Part shown: positions 1 to 6,042 of the stretch, piece after piece
How positions within the stretch are numbered: the stretch's first letter is position 1
Layout of the letters: the number at the start of each line of letters is the position of its first letter
From: JACPHD01 sp964431805
Lineage (GTDB): Bacteria; Patescibacteriota; Patescibacteriia; Patescibacteriales; GWC2-42-12
Direction of reading: 5' to 3'
DNA: 16,935 bases
Assembly: GCA_964431805.1 (NCBI GenBank)
Contig: CAYSKV010000014.1
Coordinates: 1 to 16,935 of the forward strand
Notes under the pieces: generated by a model
Databases searched by the model: none
What the model was told of the DNA's origin: nothing
The model's input: only the letters and a program-made list of their open reading frames with translations
Position numbers and translations under genes: made by a program

Positions 1-10
1 GGATAATTTT

Positions 11-889
11 TTAATTATCCGAATATGGCTTTCCGAATATATTATTCATGCTTCCATGTTTAGCAATTTCTTCTTGATTATCTAAATCGTCGTAATCATT
101 AAAATTATTACTATCAGTATTATCTAAATTTTCACTAAAATTATATTCTGCTTCCGGTAATGTCTCGGTCGTTTCAACCACGCTTTCTAAAACGTTCGGA
201 GCAAATTCTGGTTCTTTATAAAAATTATCTTCTGCTTTATTTTTTCTATCGGAAAATTTAGGCATTAATCTAACGCTATATTTTTTTTCTGGAAATAAAT
301 AAATGTAAATACCAGAAAAAATTAACCCTAAAACTAAAGCCAAACTAAAGTTCAAAATCAAATTAGGTTTGACCGGATACTTACTAGTGATTGGCTCATC
401 GATAACTTTGATTGAAACGTTATCGGCGCCACCATGATAAAGACCATGTTTAGTTTGCAATGTGTAAACTACAGCGCGAGCGATTAAATCAGTTTGTGAA
501 CGATCTTTATGATAAACGTTAATAGAAATAATTCCTGAGTCGCTATTAGATTTAGCGCTAACGGTTTTATTCCAAATTTTCATTTGGTCTTTCACCGTTT
601 GACCGAAGTAGTTTTTACTAACCGCGTAACCAGAATTTAAAACATTTTCAAAAAATGAATTAGAAGAAATAACCTTGGCTAAAATGTTGCTTAAATATTC
701 AGTCGATTTTGCGGCCGTATAAGCATCTAAACTAACTGAATCTTGGATGATTAAAACTTGCGCTTTTGAACCATATTTAAATGGTTGAACGACAGTGAAA
801 ATTGATGCTAAAAAAATAAAAATTAAGACGAAGGATATAATAGTGCCTTTTTTCTTATTTATTAACGATAGATAATCTTTAAATTCCAT
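11..889 (-). CDS. Wzz/YveK-type polysaccharide chain-length determinant protein
   Basis: A 292-residue protein with the layout of Wzz (chain length determinant) family proteins. A short cytoplasmic N-terminus is followed by a membrane segment at about residues 17-36, a mostly extracytoplasmic middle, and a second membrane segment at about 176-199 preceded by a Pro-containing YPVKPN motif typical of the family. In such proteins the hairpin in the inner membrane sets the length of exported polysaccharide and often partners a BY-kinase. No kinase domain is fused here: the tail after TM2 is about 90 residues, acidic and Asn-rich, with no Walker motif. The start is placed on the ATG at 889 because the N-terminal sequence MEFKDYLSLI is typical of the family, and a good promoter lies just upstream. 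No Shine-Dalgarno is visible. The family assignment is firm; the polymer it controls is unknown. Confidence 0.8.
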   Translation of the reverse strand: MEFKDYLSLINKKKGTIISFVLIFIFLASIFTVVQPFKYGSKAQVLIIQDSVSLDAYTAAKSTEYLSNILAKVISSNSFFENVLNSGYAVSKNYFGQTVKDQMKIWNKTVSAKSNSDSGIISINVYHKDRSQTDLIARAVVYTLQTKHGLYHGGADNVSIKVIDEPITSKYPVKPNLILNFSLALVLGLIFSGIYIYLFPEKKYSVRLMPKFSDRKNKAEDNFYKEPEFAPNVLESVVETTETLPEAEYNFSENLDNTDSNNFNDYDDLDNQEEIAKHGSMNNIFGKPYSDN

Positions 890-929
890 ATAGTTTGTAA
901 ATATTTAATAAATTTTGATTTAACTTAGT

Positions 930-958
930 ATCTTAACATCTCTTACTATTTTTGTCAA
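930..958 (-). promoter_or_regulatory. Sigma70-type promoter for the Wzz-like gene
   Basis: Read on the minus strand, a perfect TTGACA -35 box (953-958) is followed by a 17-bp spacer and a TAAGAT -10 box (930-935). Transcription would start about 34 bases before the ATG at 889, giving a short leader with no evident ribosome binding site. Confidence 0.75.
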
Positions 959-997
959 GAGGAGCCTATTTTATGACATATTTAGGCTTAAAAAACA

Positions 998-1023
998 AAA
1001 AAACGGGATTATGCCCGTTTTTT
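998..1023 (-). terminator. Rho-independent terminator after mtaB
   Basis: A ten-base-pair stem (AAAAAACGGG with CCCGTTTTTT, loop ATTATG) lies 23 bases past the mtaB stop codon. An A-run on the plus strand gives a U-tract on minus-strand transcripts. The T-run on the other side would allow it to work in both directions. Confidence 0.8.
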
Positions 1024-1045
1024 CAATATATAGCTTAAAACTTAA

Positions 1046-2308
1046 TTAATTATTCTTTACTTTTACAATTTTACCTATTAATTTGTTATTTCCATCTATT
1101 TTTGAACCAAAAATTTGACGTTTATCAACCTCAATATCAAAATAATATTCGGTCTTGCCAATGAGTTTATTTTGTTGAATTTGCTCTATAACAATTTCTA
1201 CTTTTTTACCCTTAAATTTATTTTTATAATCTTTCATTAACTTAACGCCAAGCTCTCTTAAAATTTTAGCGCGTTTAATTTTAATTTTTTCTTCTACTTG
1301 ATCGGGAAATTTAGCGGCCGGGGTTTTTTCGTGCGCTGAAAACGGAAATACATGCAAGCGGCTAAATTTTATTTCTTTAATAAATTTTTCCGTCTCTTTA
1401 AAATCTTTTTCCGTTTCACCGGGGAAGCCGACAATCACGTCCGTAGTAATGGCGATGTTCGGCATGTCTCGCCTAATTTTTTTTATTTTATCTAAAAAAT
1501 ATTTTTTGCTATATGGCCGATTCATTAATTTTAAAATTTTATCCGAACCGGATTGCAAAGGAATATAGAGATGCTGGCAAATTTTTTTTGAATTCGCTAT
1601 TAGCTTTATCAAATCATCTGATACTTCCGTAATTTCGATTGAACTTAAACGCACTCTTCCTAAATCATTAATTTTAATTATTTTTTTTAATAAATTAACT
1701 AAACTATTTTTATTATCTTTTCCATAAAGGCCAAGATGTATCCCAGATAAAACAATTTCTTCATATCCGGCCTTAACCGCTCTTTCAATTTCGCAAATAA
1801 TTTCTTTCTCTCCCCTACTTTTTAATTTGCCTCGCGTGTATGGCACTATGCAATAACTGCAATATTGCTCGCAACCATCTTGAATTTTAATAAAATAACG
1901 AGAACGATTTTCTTGTTTTACTTCTTTAATTTTATTCGCCACTGGCAATTTATAACCGATGGTTTTCTTAACTGCATCACTTATTTTATCTCTATTAATT
2001 ACATAATCAGCGCCAACATTTTTTACCGCATAAGCTTTAGGCCAGCAACCAGTCAAAATAATTTTAGCCTTAGGATTTTCTTTTTTTGCCAGCTTAATCA
2101 TGCGTCCACTTTTTATTATGGCCGTTTTAGTAACAGCGCAACTATTAATTATCGCTATATCTGCATTTTTATTAACCATAGTAAATCCAGCCATTTTTAA
2201 ACTTGTGGCTAATGAGCCTGAATCATACTGATTAACTTTACAGCCCAAGGTGTAGATTTTATATGTCTTTACCCCGTTAGATAATATTTTTTTATCAGAA
2301 ATATTCAT
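1046..2308 (-). CDS. mtaB: tRNA (N6-threonylcarbamoyladenosine(37)-C2)-methylthiotransferase MtaB
   Basis: A 420-residue methylthiotransferase that adds a methylthio group to t6A37 in tRNAs reading ANN codons. The N-terminal UPF0004 domain carries TLGCKVNQYDS (Cys23), Cys57 in NSCAVT and Cys88 in TGCW, which ligate one iron-sulfur cluster. The radical SAM motif CEQYCSYC gives Cys146, Cys150 and Cys153. A TRAM-like segment closes the protein. GCKVNQY points to MtaB rather than MiaB or RimO. The first 14 residues, ending in LSNGVK, precede the normal family start (around TYKIYTLGCK) and are encoded inside an inverted-repeat element shared with rplU. The ATG at 2308 has no Shine-Dalgarno. The next gene product upstream on this strand is tRNA-Thr, itself an ANN-decoding tRNA. 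Identity is confident. Confidence 0.9.
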   Translation of the reverse strand: MNISDKKILSNGVKTYKIYTLGCKVNQYDSGSLATSLKMAGFTMVNKNADIAIINSCAVTKTAIIKSGRMIKLAKKENPKAKIILTGCWPKAYAVKNVGADYVINRDKISDAVKKTIGYKLPVANKIKEVKQENRSRYFIKIQDGCEQYCSYCIVPYTRGKLKSRGEKEIICEIERAVKAGYEEIVLSGIHLGLYGKDNKNSLVNLLKKIIKINDLGRVRLSSIEITEVSDDLIKLIANSKKICQHLYIPLQSGSDKILKLMNRPYSKKYFLDKIKKIRRDMPNIAITTDVIVGFPGETEKDFKETEKFIKEIKFSRLHVFPFSAHEKTPAAKFPDQVEEKIKIKRAKILRELGVKLMKDYKNKFKGKKVEIVIEQIQQNKLIGKTEYYFDIEVDKRQIFGSKIDGNNKLIGKIVKVKNN

Positions 2309-2374
2309 AAAAATTTATTTATACTATATAAGTCATATATCTATTATATCTTATTATATCTAACGGGGTGAATA
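2271..2374. repeat. Inverted-repeat element over the mtaB start codon (copy 1)
   Basis: Arms ACCCCGTTAGATA (2271-2283) and TATCTAACGGGGT (2357-2369) are perfect 13-bp inverted repeats enclosing 73 bp. The similarity extends outward as TTTACCCC against GGGGTGAA. The outer right end TATCTAACGGGGTGAATA (2357-2374) is identical to 6488-6505 beside rplU. The interior is AT-rich, contains a TATAAT and holds the mtaB start codon. The left arm is translated as part of LSNGVK. It looks like a small non-coding mobile or MITE-like unit, or a shared regulatory hairpin; only two copies are visible here. Confidence 0.7.
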
Positions 2375-2376
2375 CT

Positions 2377-2397
2377 AAAAAATCCCATTCAAGGGAT
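2377..2397 (-). terminator. Terminator after tRNA-Thr
   Basis: On the minus strand, ATCCC-TTGAAT-GGGAT is followed by a run of five T, starting 11 bases after the encoded CCA of tRNA-Thr. It ends just before the right end of the inverted-repeat element. Confidence 0.7.
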
Positions 2398-2407
2398 ATT
2401 CATTAAT

Positions 2408-2483
2408 TGGAGCCACCCGTCGGATTCGGACCGACGACCTACGGTTTACAAAACCGTTGCTCTACCAGCTGAGCTAGGGTGGC
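2408..2483 (-). tRNA. tRNA-Thr (anticodon TGT), CCA encoded
   Basis: Read on the minus strand, the acceptor stem GCCACCC pairs with GGGTGGC. A D-arm, an anticodon arm with loop TTTGTAA (anticodon TGT) and a T-arm with TCCGAAT are all in place. There are 73 residues plus a genomically encoded CCA (2408-2410). Confidence 0.95.
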
Positions 2484-2499
2484 ATTATGAGAAATAAAA

Positions 2500-2522
2500 T
2501 GGTGCGCCGTACTGGATTCGAA
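2500..2522 (-). pseudogene. 3' remnant of a tRNA-Lys, with CCA
   Basis: On the minus strand this reads TTCGAATCCAGTACGGCGCA followed by CCA. The 20 bases before CCA are identical to the 3' end of the intact tRNA-Lys (2610-2629). Identity stops abruptly at tRNA position 54, the start of the T-loop. Beyond it lies a GC palindrome, GGGGC-AA-GCCCC (2523-2534), which replaces the expected T-stem, so this cannot be a functional tRNA. It keeps the encoded CCA that the intact copy lacks, which suggests it is the original 3' end of the locus. Confidence 0.8.
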
Positions 2523-2569
2523 GGGGCAAGCCCCACGCCGACACAACTGATTCTCCACCGCACAGCATA

Positions 2570-2609
2570 CATAAAATTAATTCAGCCTTAGGCTGATTTA
2601 ATTTTTATG
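2570..2609 (-). terminator. 40-bp palindrome directly after tRNA-Lys, probable terminator
   Basis: A near-perfect palindrome bounded by CATA and TATG, with arms AATTAATTCAGCC and GGCTGATTTAATT around a TTA loop. On the minus strand it abuts the discriminator base of tRNA-Lys and ends in an AT-rich arm, GAATTAATTTTATG. It could terminate or process the tRNA transcript. Its exact fit against the tRNA end also suits a junction of an inserted unit. Confidence 0.55.
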
Positions 2610-2682
2610 TGCGCCGTACTGGATTCGAACCAGTGACCTTCTCCTTAAAAGGGAGCTGCTCTGCCAACTGAGCTAACAGCGC
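2610..2682 (-). tRNA. tRNA-Lys (anticodon TTT), CCA not encoded
   Basis: On the minus strand, the acceptor GCGCTGT pairs with ACGGCGC (one T-G wobble). The D-arm is GCTC/GAGC, the anticodon loop CTTTTAA gives anticodon TTT, and the T-arm is ACTGG/CCAGT with TTCGAAT. There are 73 residues. The following bases are CAT, so CCA must be added after transcription, unlike the neighbouring tRNA-Thr. Partial copies of this tRNA lie on both sides (2500-2522 and 2942-3005). Confidence 0.93.
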
Positions 2683-2694
2683 GTATTAAATATA

Positions 2695-2931
2695 CTATAT
2701 TCTATCTTTTAAAAACTTCCTGCCAAAACCTGTTTTAAAATATTTTTCTCGATTTAAAGCTTTATATTTATTATTACAAACCTCATAATACACTAATTTA
2801 AATGGTCTTCTATCTCTAGTAGAAATTACCTGCCCATCATTATGTTCCGAAAATCTTTTATTTAAATCATCTGTAAACCCAATATATAGCTTTTCATCTT
2901 TCACACTTTTTAACACGTAAGTATAATACAT
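2695..2931 (-). CDS. Single-domain GIY-YIG nuclease
   Basis: A 78-residue protein consisting of one GIY-YIG nuclease domain (UvrC N-terminal / YhbQ-like). The first strand is YYTYVL and the second has LYIG, giving the paired motif with YTY in place of GIY. It is followed by the catalytic-helix Arg in LNKRFSEHN, a conserved FKLVYYE strand, and the metal-binding Glu in ALNREKYFKTG. Such stand-alone domains are often annotated as UvrC-like or as homing-type endonucleases and are common in CPR genomes. The frame stays open upstream to 3072, but that extension would translate a tRNA fragment and an inserted palindrome, so the ATG at 2931 is chosen. The stop lies 12 bp before the mature 5' end of tRNA-Lys. 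The gene is sandwiched between a tRNA-Lys 5' remnant and the intact tRNA-Lys, which suggests a selfish tRNA-associated element. Substrate unknown. Confidence 0.8.
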   Translation of the reverse strand: MYYTYVLKSVKDEKLYIGFTDDLNKRFSEHNDGQVISTRDRRPFKLVYYEVCNNKYKALNREKYFKTGFGRKFLKDRI

Positions 2932-2941
2932 ACATCTAATG

Positions 2942-3005
2942 TGCCAACTGAGCCCCGCCCGCCATGCAAGCCAGCTTGCTGGCGTTGCGGGCGCGGTAAC
3001 AGCGC
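2942..3005 (-). pseudogene. 5' remnant of a tRNA-Lys split by a palindromic insertion
   Basis: Positions 2997-3008 match 2674-2685, and 2942-2953 match 2662-2673, of the intact tRNA-Lys region exactly. These blocks cover the acceptor 5' strand, part of the D-stem and the D-loop. They are separated by 43 extra bases (2954-2996). Similarity ends in the D-loop, so roughly the first 21 tRNA positions survive. No anticodon arm follows; the sequence runs instead into the GIY-YIG gene 11 bp away. Confidence 0.75.
2954..2996. repeat. 43-bp GC-rich palindromic insertion within the tRNA remnant
   Basis: The inner stem GCCAGC-TT-GCTGGC is flanked by GCAA/TTGC and by imperfect outer arms CCCGCCCGC and GCGGGCGCGG. 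It is very GC-rich in an otherwise AT-rich window. It is inserted precisely between two blocks that are contiguous in the intact tRNA-Lys. It resembles REP/MITE-like miniature palindromic elements. Confidence 0.7.
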
Positions 3006-3115
3006 GTAAATAAAAAACCCGCTTCAACGGATATGTTAATAATAAAATAACACATCCCCCATAAAAATGCAAATATTTGGTGAAAATCTGTGGAAAAAAA
3101 GTGCGAATTTTGCCC

Positions 3116-3144
3116 TTGCTTAAACTGATTTCAAAAGGTATTAT
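3116..3144 (+). promoter_or_regulatory. dnaB promoter, probably giving a leaderless transcript
   Basis: TTGCTT (3116-3121), a 17-bp spacer and TATTAT (3139-3144), followed by only six bases before the dnaB ATG at 3151. The expected transcription start coincides with the start codon, and no Shine-Dalgarno is present. Confidence 0.65.
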
Positions 3145-3150
3145 AAAAGC

Positions 3151-4545
3151 ATGTCAGATAAAAAAGATTTAATATCAAAACTACCACCGCAAAACATAGA
3201 GGCTGAGGCCTCTCTTTTAGGCTGCTTAATGATTGATAAAGACGCAATTTTTAAAATCGCTGATACGCTCCGGCCAGAAGATTTTTATAAAGACAGCCAT
3301 GGCCTTATTTATGAAACTATGCGGGAATTATATTCTCGGCATGAACCGATTGATATTTTAACCTTAACTTCAAAACTTGAAGAAAAAAATAAACTAGAAG
3401 CCGTTGGCGGACGAACTTATATATCAGAACTTGGCAATACTGTAGCTACTTCGGCTCATATAATACACTACTCAAATATTATCCAACGCAAAGCGACTCT
3501 ACGACGCCTTTTATCTGCCTCGGCCGAAATAACCGAACTCGGTTATCGAGAAGATGAAGAAATTGAAAAATTGTTGGACGAAGCCGAACAAAAGCTATTC
3601 GGCGTTTCACAAAAATATTTAAAAAATGTCTTTCAACCGATTGATAACTTATTGACCGAAGCTTTTGACAGAATTGATGAACTACATAAACAGAGCGGAA
3701 AATTACGTGGCCTACCTACTGGCTTCCATGATCTTGATAATTTATTAGCTGGTTTACAAAAATCAGACTTAGTAATTTTAGCCGCTAGACCGAGCGTGGG
3801 AAAAACTTCTCTGGCGCTTGATATCGCCCGACAATCGGCTATTATCAGTAAAGTTCCGATTGGCATATTTTCTTTAGAAATGAGCAAAGAGCAATTAGTC
3901 GACCGCATGCTTTGCGCTCAGGCCAACGTAAGTTTATGGCGTATGCGTACGGGAAAATTATCAGATAAAGAAGAAGATAACGATTTTTCTCGCATCGGTG
4001 AAGCTATGGGAAGATTATCCGAAGCGCCAATTTATATTGATGATTCAGCCAGCTCAAATATTATGGAAATAAGAACTAAGGCGCGCCGCTTGCAAGTTGA
4101 AAAAGGCTTGGGCTTATTAATCATCGACTATCTACAATTAATGGAAGGCCGCAGCAGCCATGGCGATAATCGCGTGCAGGAAGTTTCGGAAATTACTCGC
4201 GGACTTAAAGGTATCGCTCGCGAATTAAATATACCAGTTTTAGCCTTGTCTCAATTATCACGTTCTGCGGAAATGTCTAGGCCGGCCATACCGAGATTGT
4301 CTCATTTAAGAGAATCTGGCTCAATCGAGCAGGACGCTGACGTAGTTATGTTTATTTATCGTAAAGCCGCTGATAGAGGCTATAATTATGAAGAACTATC
4401 TGAAAGCGAAAAACATACAGCCGAAGTCTATATTGCTAAACATAGAAACGGCCCAACCGGTAAAGTCAATTTATTTTTTGACGAAGATACTGTTAGCTTT
4501 AAGAATATGGAAAAAACCGGCCTAGAAGAACCGATTGAATATTAA
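3151..4545 (+). CDS. dnaB: Replicative DNA helicase DnaB
   Basis: A 464-residue hexameric 5'-3' helicase that unwinds DNA at the replication fork and contacts primase. The N-terminal all-helical domain (about 9-110) begins with the typical PPQNIEAEASLLGCLM. After a linker helix, the RecA-like C-terminal domain opens with LPTGFHDLDNLLAGL. Walker A is ARPSVGKTS (about 212-220), FSLEMSKEQL is the conserved H1a/H2 region, and Walker B is LLIIDYLQLM (about 321-330). SQLSR and the C-terminal KHRNGPTGKVNLFF motifs are present. Length is normal for the family, and there is no intein. It heads a plus-strand run with ybaB and recR. The identification is secure. Confidence 0.97.
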   Translation: MSDKKDLISKLPPQNIEAEASLLGCLMIDKDAIFKIADTLRPEDFYKDSHGLIYETMRELYSRHEPIDILTLTSKLEEKNKLEAVGGRTYISELGNTVATSAHIIHYSNIIQRKATLRRLLSASAEITELGYREDEEIEKLLDEAEQKLFGVSQKYLKNVFQPIDNLLTEAFDRIDELHKQSGKLRGLPTGFHDLDNLLAGLQKSDLVILAARPSVGKTSLALDIARQSAIISKVPIGIFSLEMSKEQLVDRMLCAQANVSLWRMRTGKLSDKEEDNDFSRIGEAMGRLSEAPIYIDDSASSNIMEIRTKARRLQVEKGLGLLIIDYLQLMEGRSSHGDNRVQEVSEITRGLKGIARELNIPVLALSQLSRSAEMSRPAIPRLSHLRESGSIEQDADVVMFIYRKAADRGYNYEELSESEKHTAEVYIAKHRNGPTGKVNLFFDEDTVSFKNMEKTGLEEPIEY

Positions 4546-4566
4546 TAATTAATCATTAGATATAAT

Positions 4567-4848
4567 ATGTTCAATAAATTAAAACAGTTTAAAGATCTAA
4601 GAAATCAAGCCAAAACTTTGCAGAATGCTTTAGCTCAAGAATCGGTTGAGTATGAAAAAAACGGCATCAAAATAATCATGAATGGTAATATGGAAATTAC
4701 TAAACTCGACATCAGCGCTGATATGTCTAAAGACAGGTTAGAGAATACTTTAACCGAGGCAGTAAACGAAACTATTAAACGAGCGCAAAAAGTCATGGCG
4801 AAAAAAGTCCAAGACATGGGAGGGCTTGGAAATATGGGAAACTTTTGA
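4567..4848 (+). CDS. ybaB: YbaB/EbfC family nucleoid-associated protein
   Basis: A 93-residue protein with the YbaB/EbfC layout: a charged N-terminal helix (MFNKLKQFKDLRNQAKTLQ), a central beta sheet (VEYEKNGIKIIMNGNMEITKL), a second helix with ETIKRAQKVMAKK, and a Gly/Met-rich tail. The family forms tweezer-like dimers that bind DNA non-specifically, and its gene usually precedes recR, as it does here. The start codon is 21 bp after the dnaB stop. TATAAT directly abuts the ATG, and there is no Shine-Dalgarno. Confidence 0.9.
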   Translation: MFNKLKQFKDLRNQAKTLQNALAQESVEYEKNGIKIIMNGNMEITKLDISADMSKDRLENTLTEAVNETIKRAQKVMAKKVQDMGGLGNMGNF

Positions 4849-4897
4849 TGTTTTACTATATTTTTAGTTGTTTTGTATTTTCTTTTTAGTCAAAACA

Positions 4898-5017
4898 AAA
4901 ATTTTCAATTATCAATTTTCAATTTTCAAACAATTTACAATGCTATAATTATTAATTAATTGAAAATTTAATAATTAATCATTAATTGATAATTGGCTAT
5001 TGATAATTGAAAATTTT
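4898..5017. repeat. AT-rich inverted-repeat element ending 2 bp before recR
   Basis: Perfect 18-bp arms AAAATTTTCAATTATCAA (4898-4915) and TTGATAATTGAAAATTTT (5000-5017) enclose 84 bp. The interior holds further TTTTCAATTTTCAA, AATTGAAAATTT and GATAATTG repeats and a TATAAT (4944-4949). It fills most of the 171-bp ybaB-recR gap, where no gene is visible. It may be a miniature palindromic element, and it probably contains the recR promoter. Confidence 0.7.
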
Positions 5018-5019
5018 AT

Positions 5020-5619
5020 ATGCGTTATCCCGCTTCTATTCAAAACTTAATAGATTATTTTTGCAAATTACCGACGGTCGGACCTAAAACGGCCGAGCGT
5101 TATGTTTTTTATTTATTAAAACAACATCCTGAATGGCTGCAACAATTCGCTCAAGCCATCGCCGAAGTAAAAGAAAAAACTACTGTTTGTAAAACTTGTT
5201 TAGCTATTGCCGAATCAAATCCTTGCCGAATTTGCTCTGACTCAAAAAGAAATCACTCGGTTATTTGCTTAGTAGCGGATACACGAGATATGCTGGTTAT
5301 TGAATCTACTAAACAATATAATGGAGTTTATTATATTTTAGGCGGAGTCATAAATACTATTGAGGGCATAAAACCAGACCAATTAAACATTAAAGCCTTC
5401 CTAAATCGTTTAAAACAAGAAAACGTCAAAGAAATTATTTTAGCTTTAAATCCAAATCTTGAAGGCGAAACCACGGCTATGTATCTTGCAAAATTATTAA
5501 AACCATGTAAGATAAAAGTAACCCGCCTAGCTAAAGGTTTACCAATGGGAGCCGACCTTGAATATGCGGATGAAATTACTTTAAGTAATGCTTTAAAATA
5601 TAGAAACGAAATAAATTAA
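5020..5619 (+). CDS. recR: Recombination protein RecR
   Basis: A 199-residue RecR, the toroidal DNA-clamp partner of RecF/RecO that helps load RecA at gaps. The N-terminal helix-hairpin-helix region contains LPTVGPKTAERYVFYLL. A Cys4 zinc finger uses Cys57, Cys60, Cys69 and Cys72. The Toprim domain starts at ICLVADTRDML (about 82) and carries the acidic ALNPNLEGETTA motif. The C-terminal Walker-B-like end reads TRLAKGLPMGADLEYADEIT. Length is normal. The ATG at 5020 lies just inside the right edge of the AT-rich inverted repeat and has no Shine-Dalgarno. Confidence 0.96.
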   Translation: MRYPASIQNLIDYFCKLPTVGPKTAERYVFYLLKQHPEWLQQFAQAIAEVKEKTTVCKTCLAIAESNPCRICSDSKRNHSVICLVADTRDMLVIESTKQYNGVYYILGGVINTIEGIKPDQLNIKAFLNRLKQENVKEIILALNPNLEGETTAMYLAKLLKPCKIKVTRLAKGLPMGADLEYADEITLSNALKYRNEIN

Positions 5620-5654
5620 ATAAAAATAAACCAAACAAAAATAAGGAGCAAAAA

Positions 5655-6011
5655 ATGGCACATAAAACTTTATCCCGAATTTCAAAAACAGCCCTTTTTG
5701 AAATAGTGGAGTATGTGCATAGACACCATGGTCTATTGCCATACTACCGGGGTAATCTTGCCCCGACCCTTCAAAACGCAAAAATTATTGAAAATTTTAC
5801 AGTCTATGGGACAACGGGAGACAAATCTGTTGTAGCTGAATTATCAGAAGATCAATTATTATGTTTAAAGTATTACCGAAGAATTAACAACGGCAATACT
5901 TTAAAACGTTTAACATGGATGATACTTCTGAATATTTTTCACGCAGAAAGAGTCAAAAAAGTTCATGAACAATGCAAAGAACTTGAAAAAGAATTATCCG
6001 AAAAAAAATAA
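5655..6011 (+). CDS. Hypothetical protein, 118 aa
   Basis: I do not recognise a family. The protein is soluble-looking and basic. It has an N-terminal helix with a HRHHG cluster (about 22-26), a central stretch with GTTGDKSVVAELSEDQLLCLKYYRRI, split by no obvious domain boundary, and a charged C-terminal helix (KVHEQCKELEKELSEKK) that could form a coiled coil. It has a clear AAGGAG Shine-Dalgarno (5643-5648) six bases before the ATG, unlike recR and most genes here. It begins 35 bp after recR and is followed by a terminator, so it may be the last gene of the dnaB-ybaB-recR transcript. Its reality rests on the RBS, its position and normal codon use. Confidence 0.65.
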   Translation: MAHKTLSRISKTALFEIVEYVHRHHGLLPYYRGNLAPTLQNAKIIENFTVYGTTGDKSVVAELSEDQLLCLKYYRRINNGNTLKRLTWMILLNIFHAERVKKVHEQCKELEKELSEKK

Positions 6012-6042
6012 AGCCGGAATAACAGAGAAGCCCAAACAAAAA

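Noticed and set aside
961..990. AGCCTA/TAGGCT inverted repeat upstream of the Wzz-like promoter
   Set aside because: A six-bp stem with a 14-base loop is within chance expectation, and it has no clear positional role.
1865..2200. Open frame on the plus strand opposite mtaB
   Set aside because: It lies inside the well-conserved mtaB gene, has no family features and is rich in Phe/Ile/Asn as expected from antisense translation of AT-rich DNA.
2500..2569. A third complete tRNA beside tRNA-Thr and tRNA-Lys
   Set aside because: Only T-loop to CCA is present; no matching T-stem, anticodon arm or 5' acceptor strand could be folded from the upstream bases.
3012..3032. Terminator-like sequence (GC run plus six A on the plus strand) upstream of the tRNA remnant
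   Set aside because: The possible stem is only about three base pairs, although it loosely resembles the tRNA-Thr terminator; too weak to annotate.
2932..3072. In-frame 47-residue N-terminal extension of the GIY-YIG protein
   Set aside because: It would translate the tRNA-Lys remnant and the 43-bp palindrome; the family start MYYTYVL lies at 2931.
4898..5017. CRISPR array in the repetitive ybaB-recR spacer
   Set aside because: The repeats are inverted, short and irregular, with no constant repeat-spacer spacing and no cas genes nearby.
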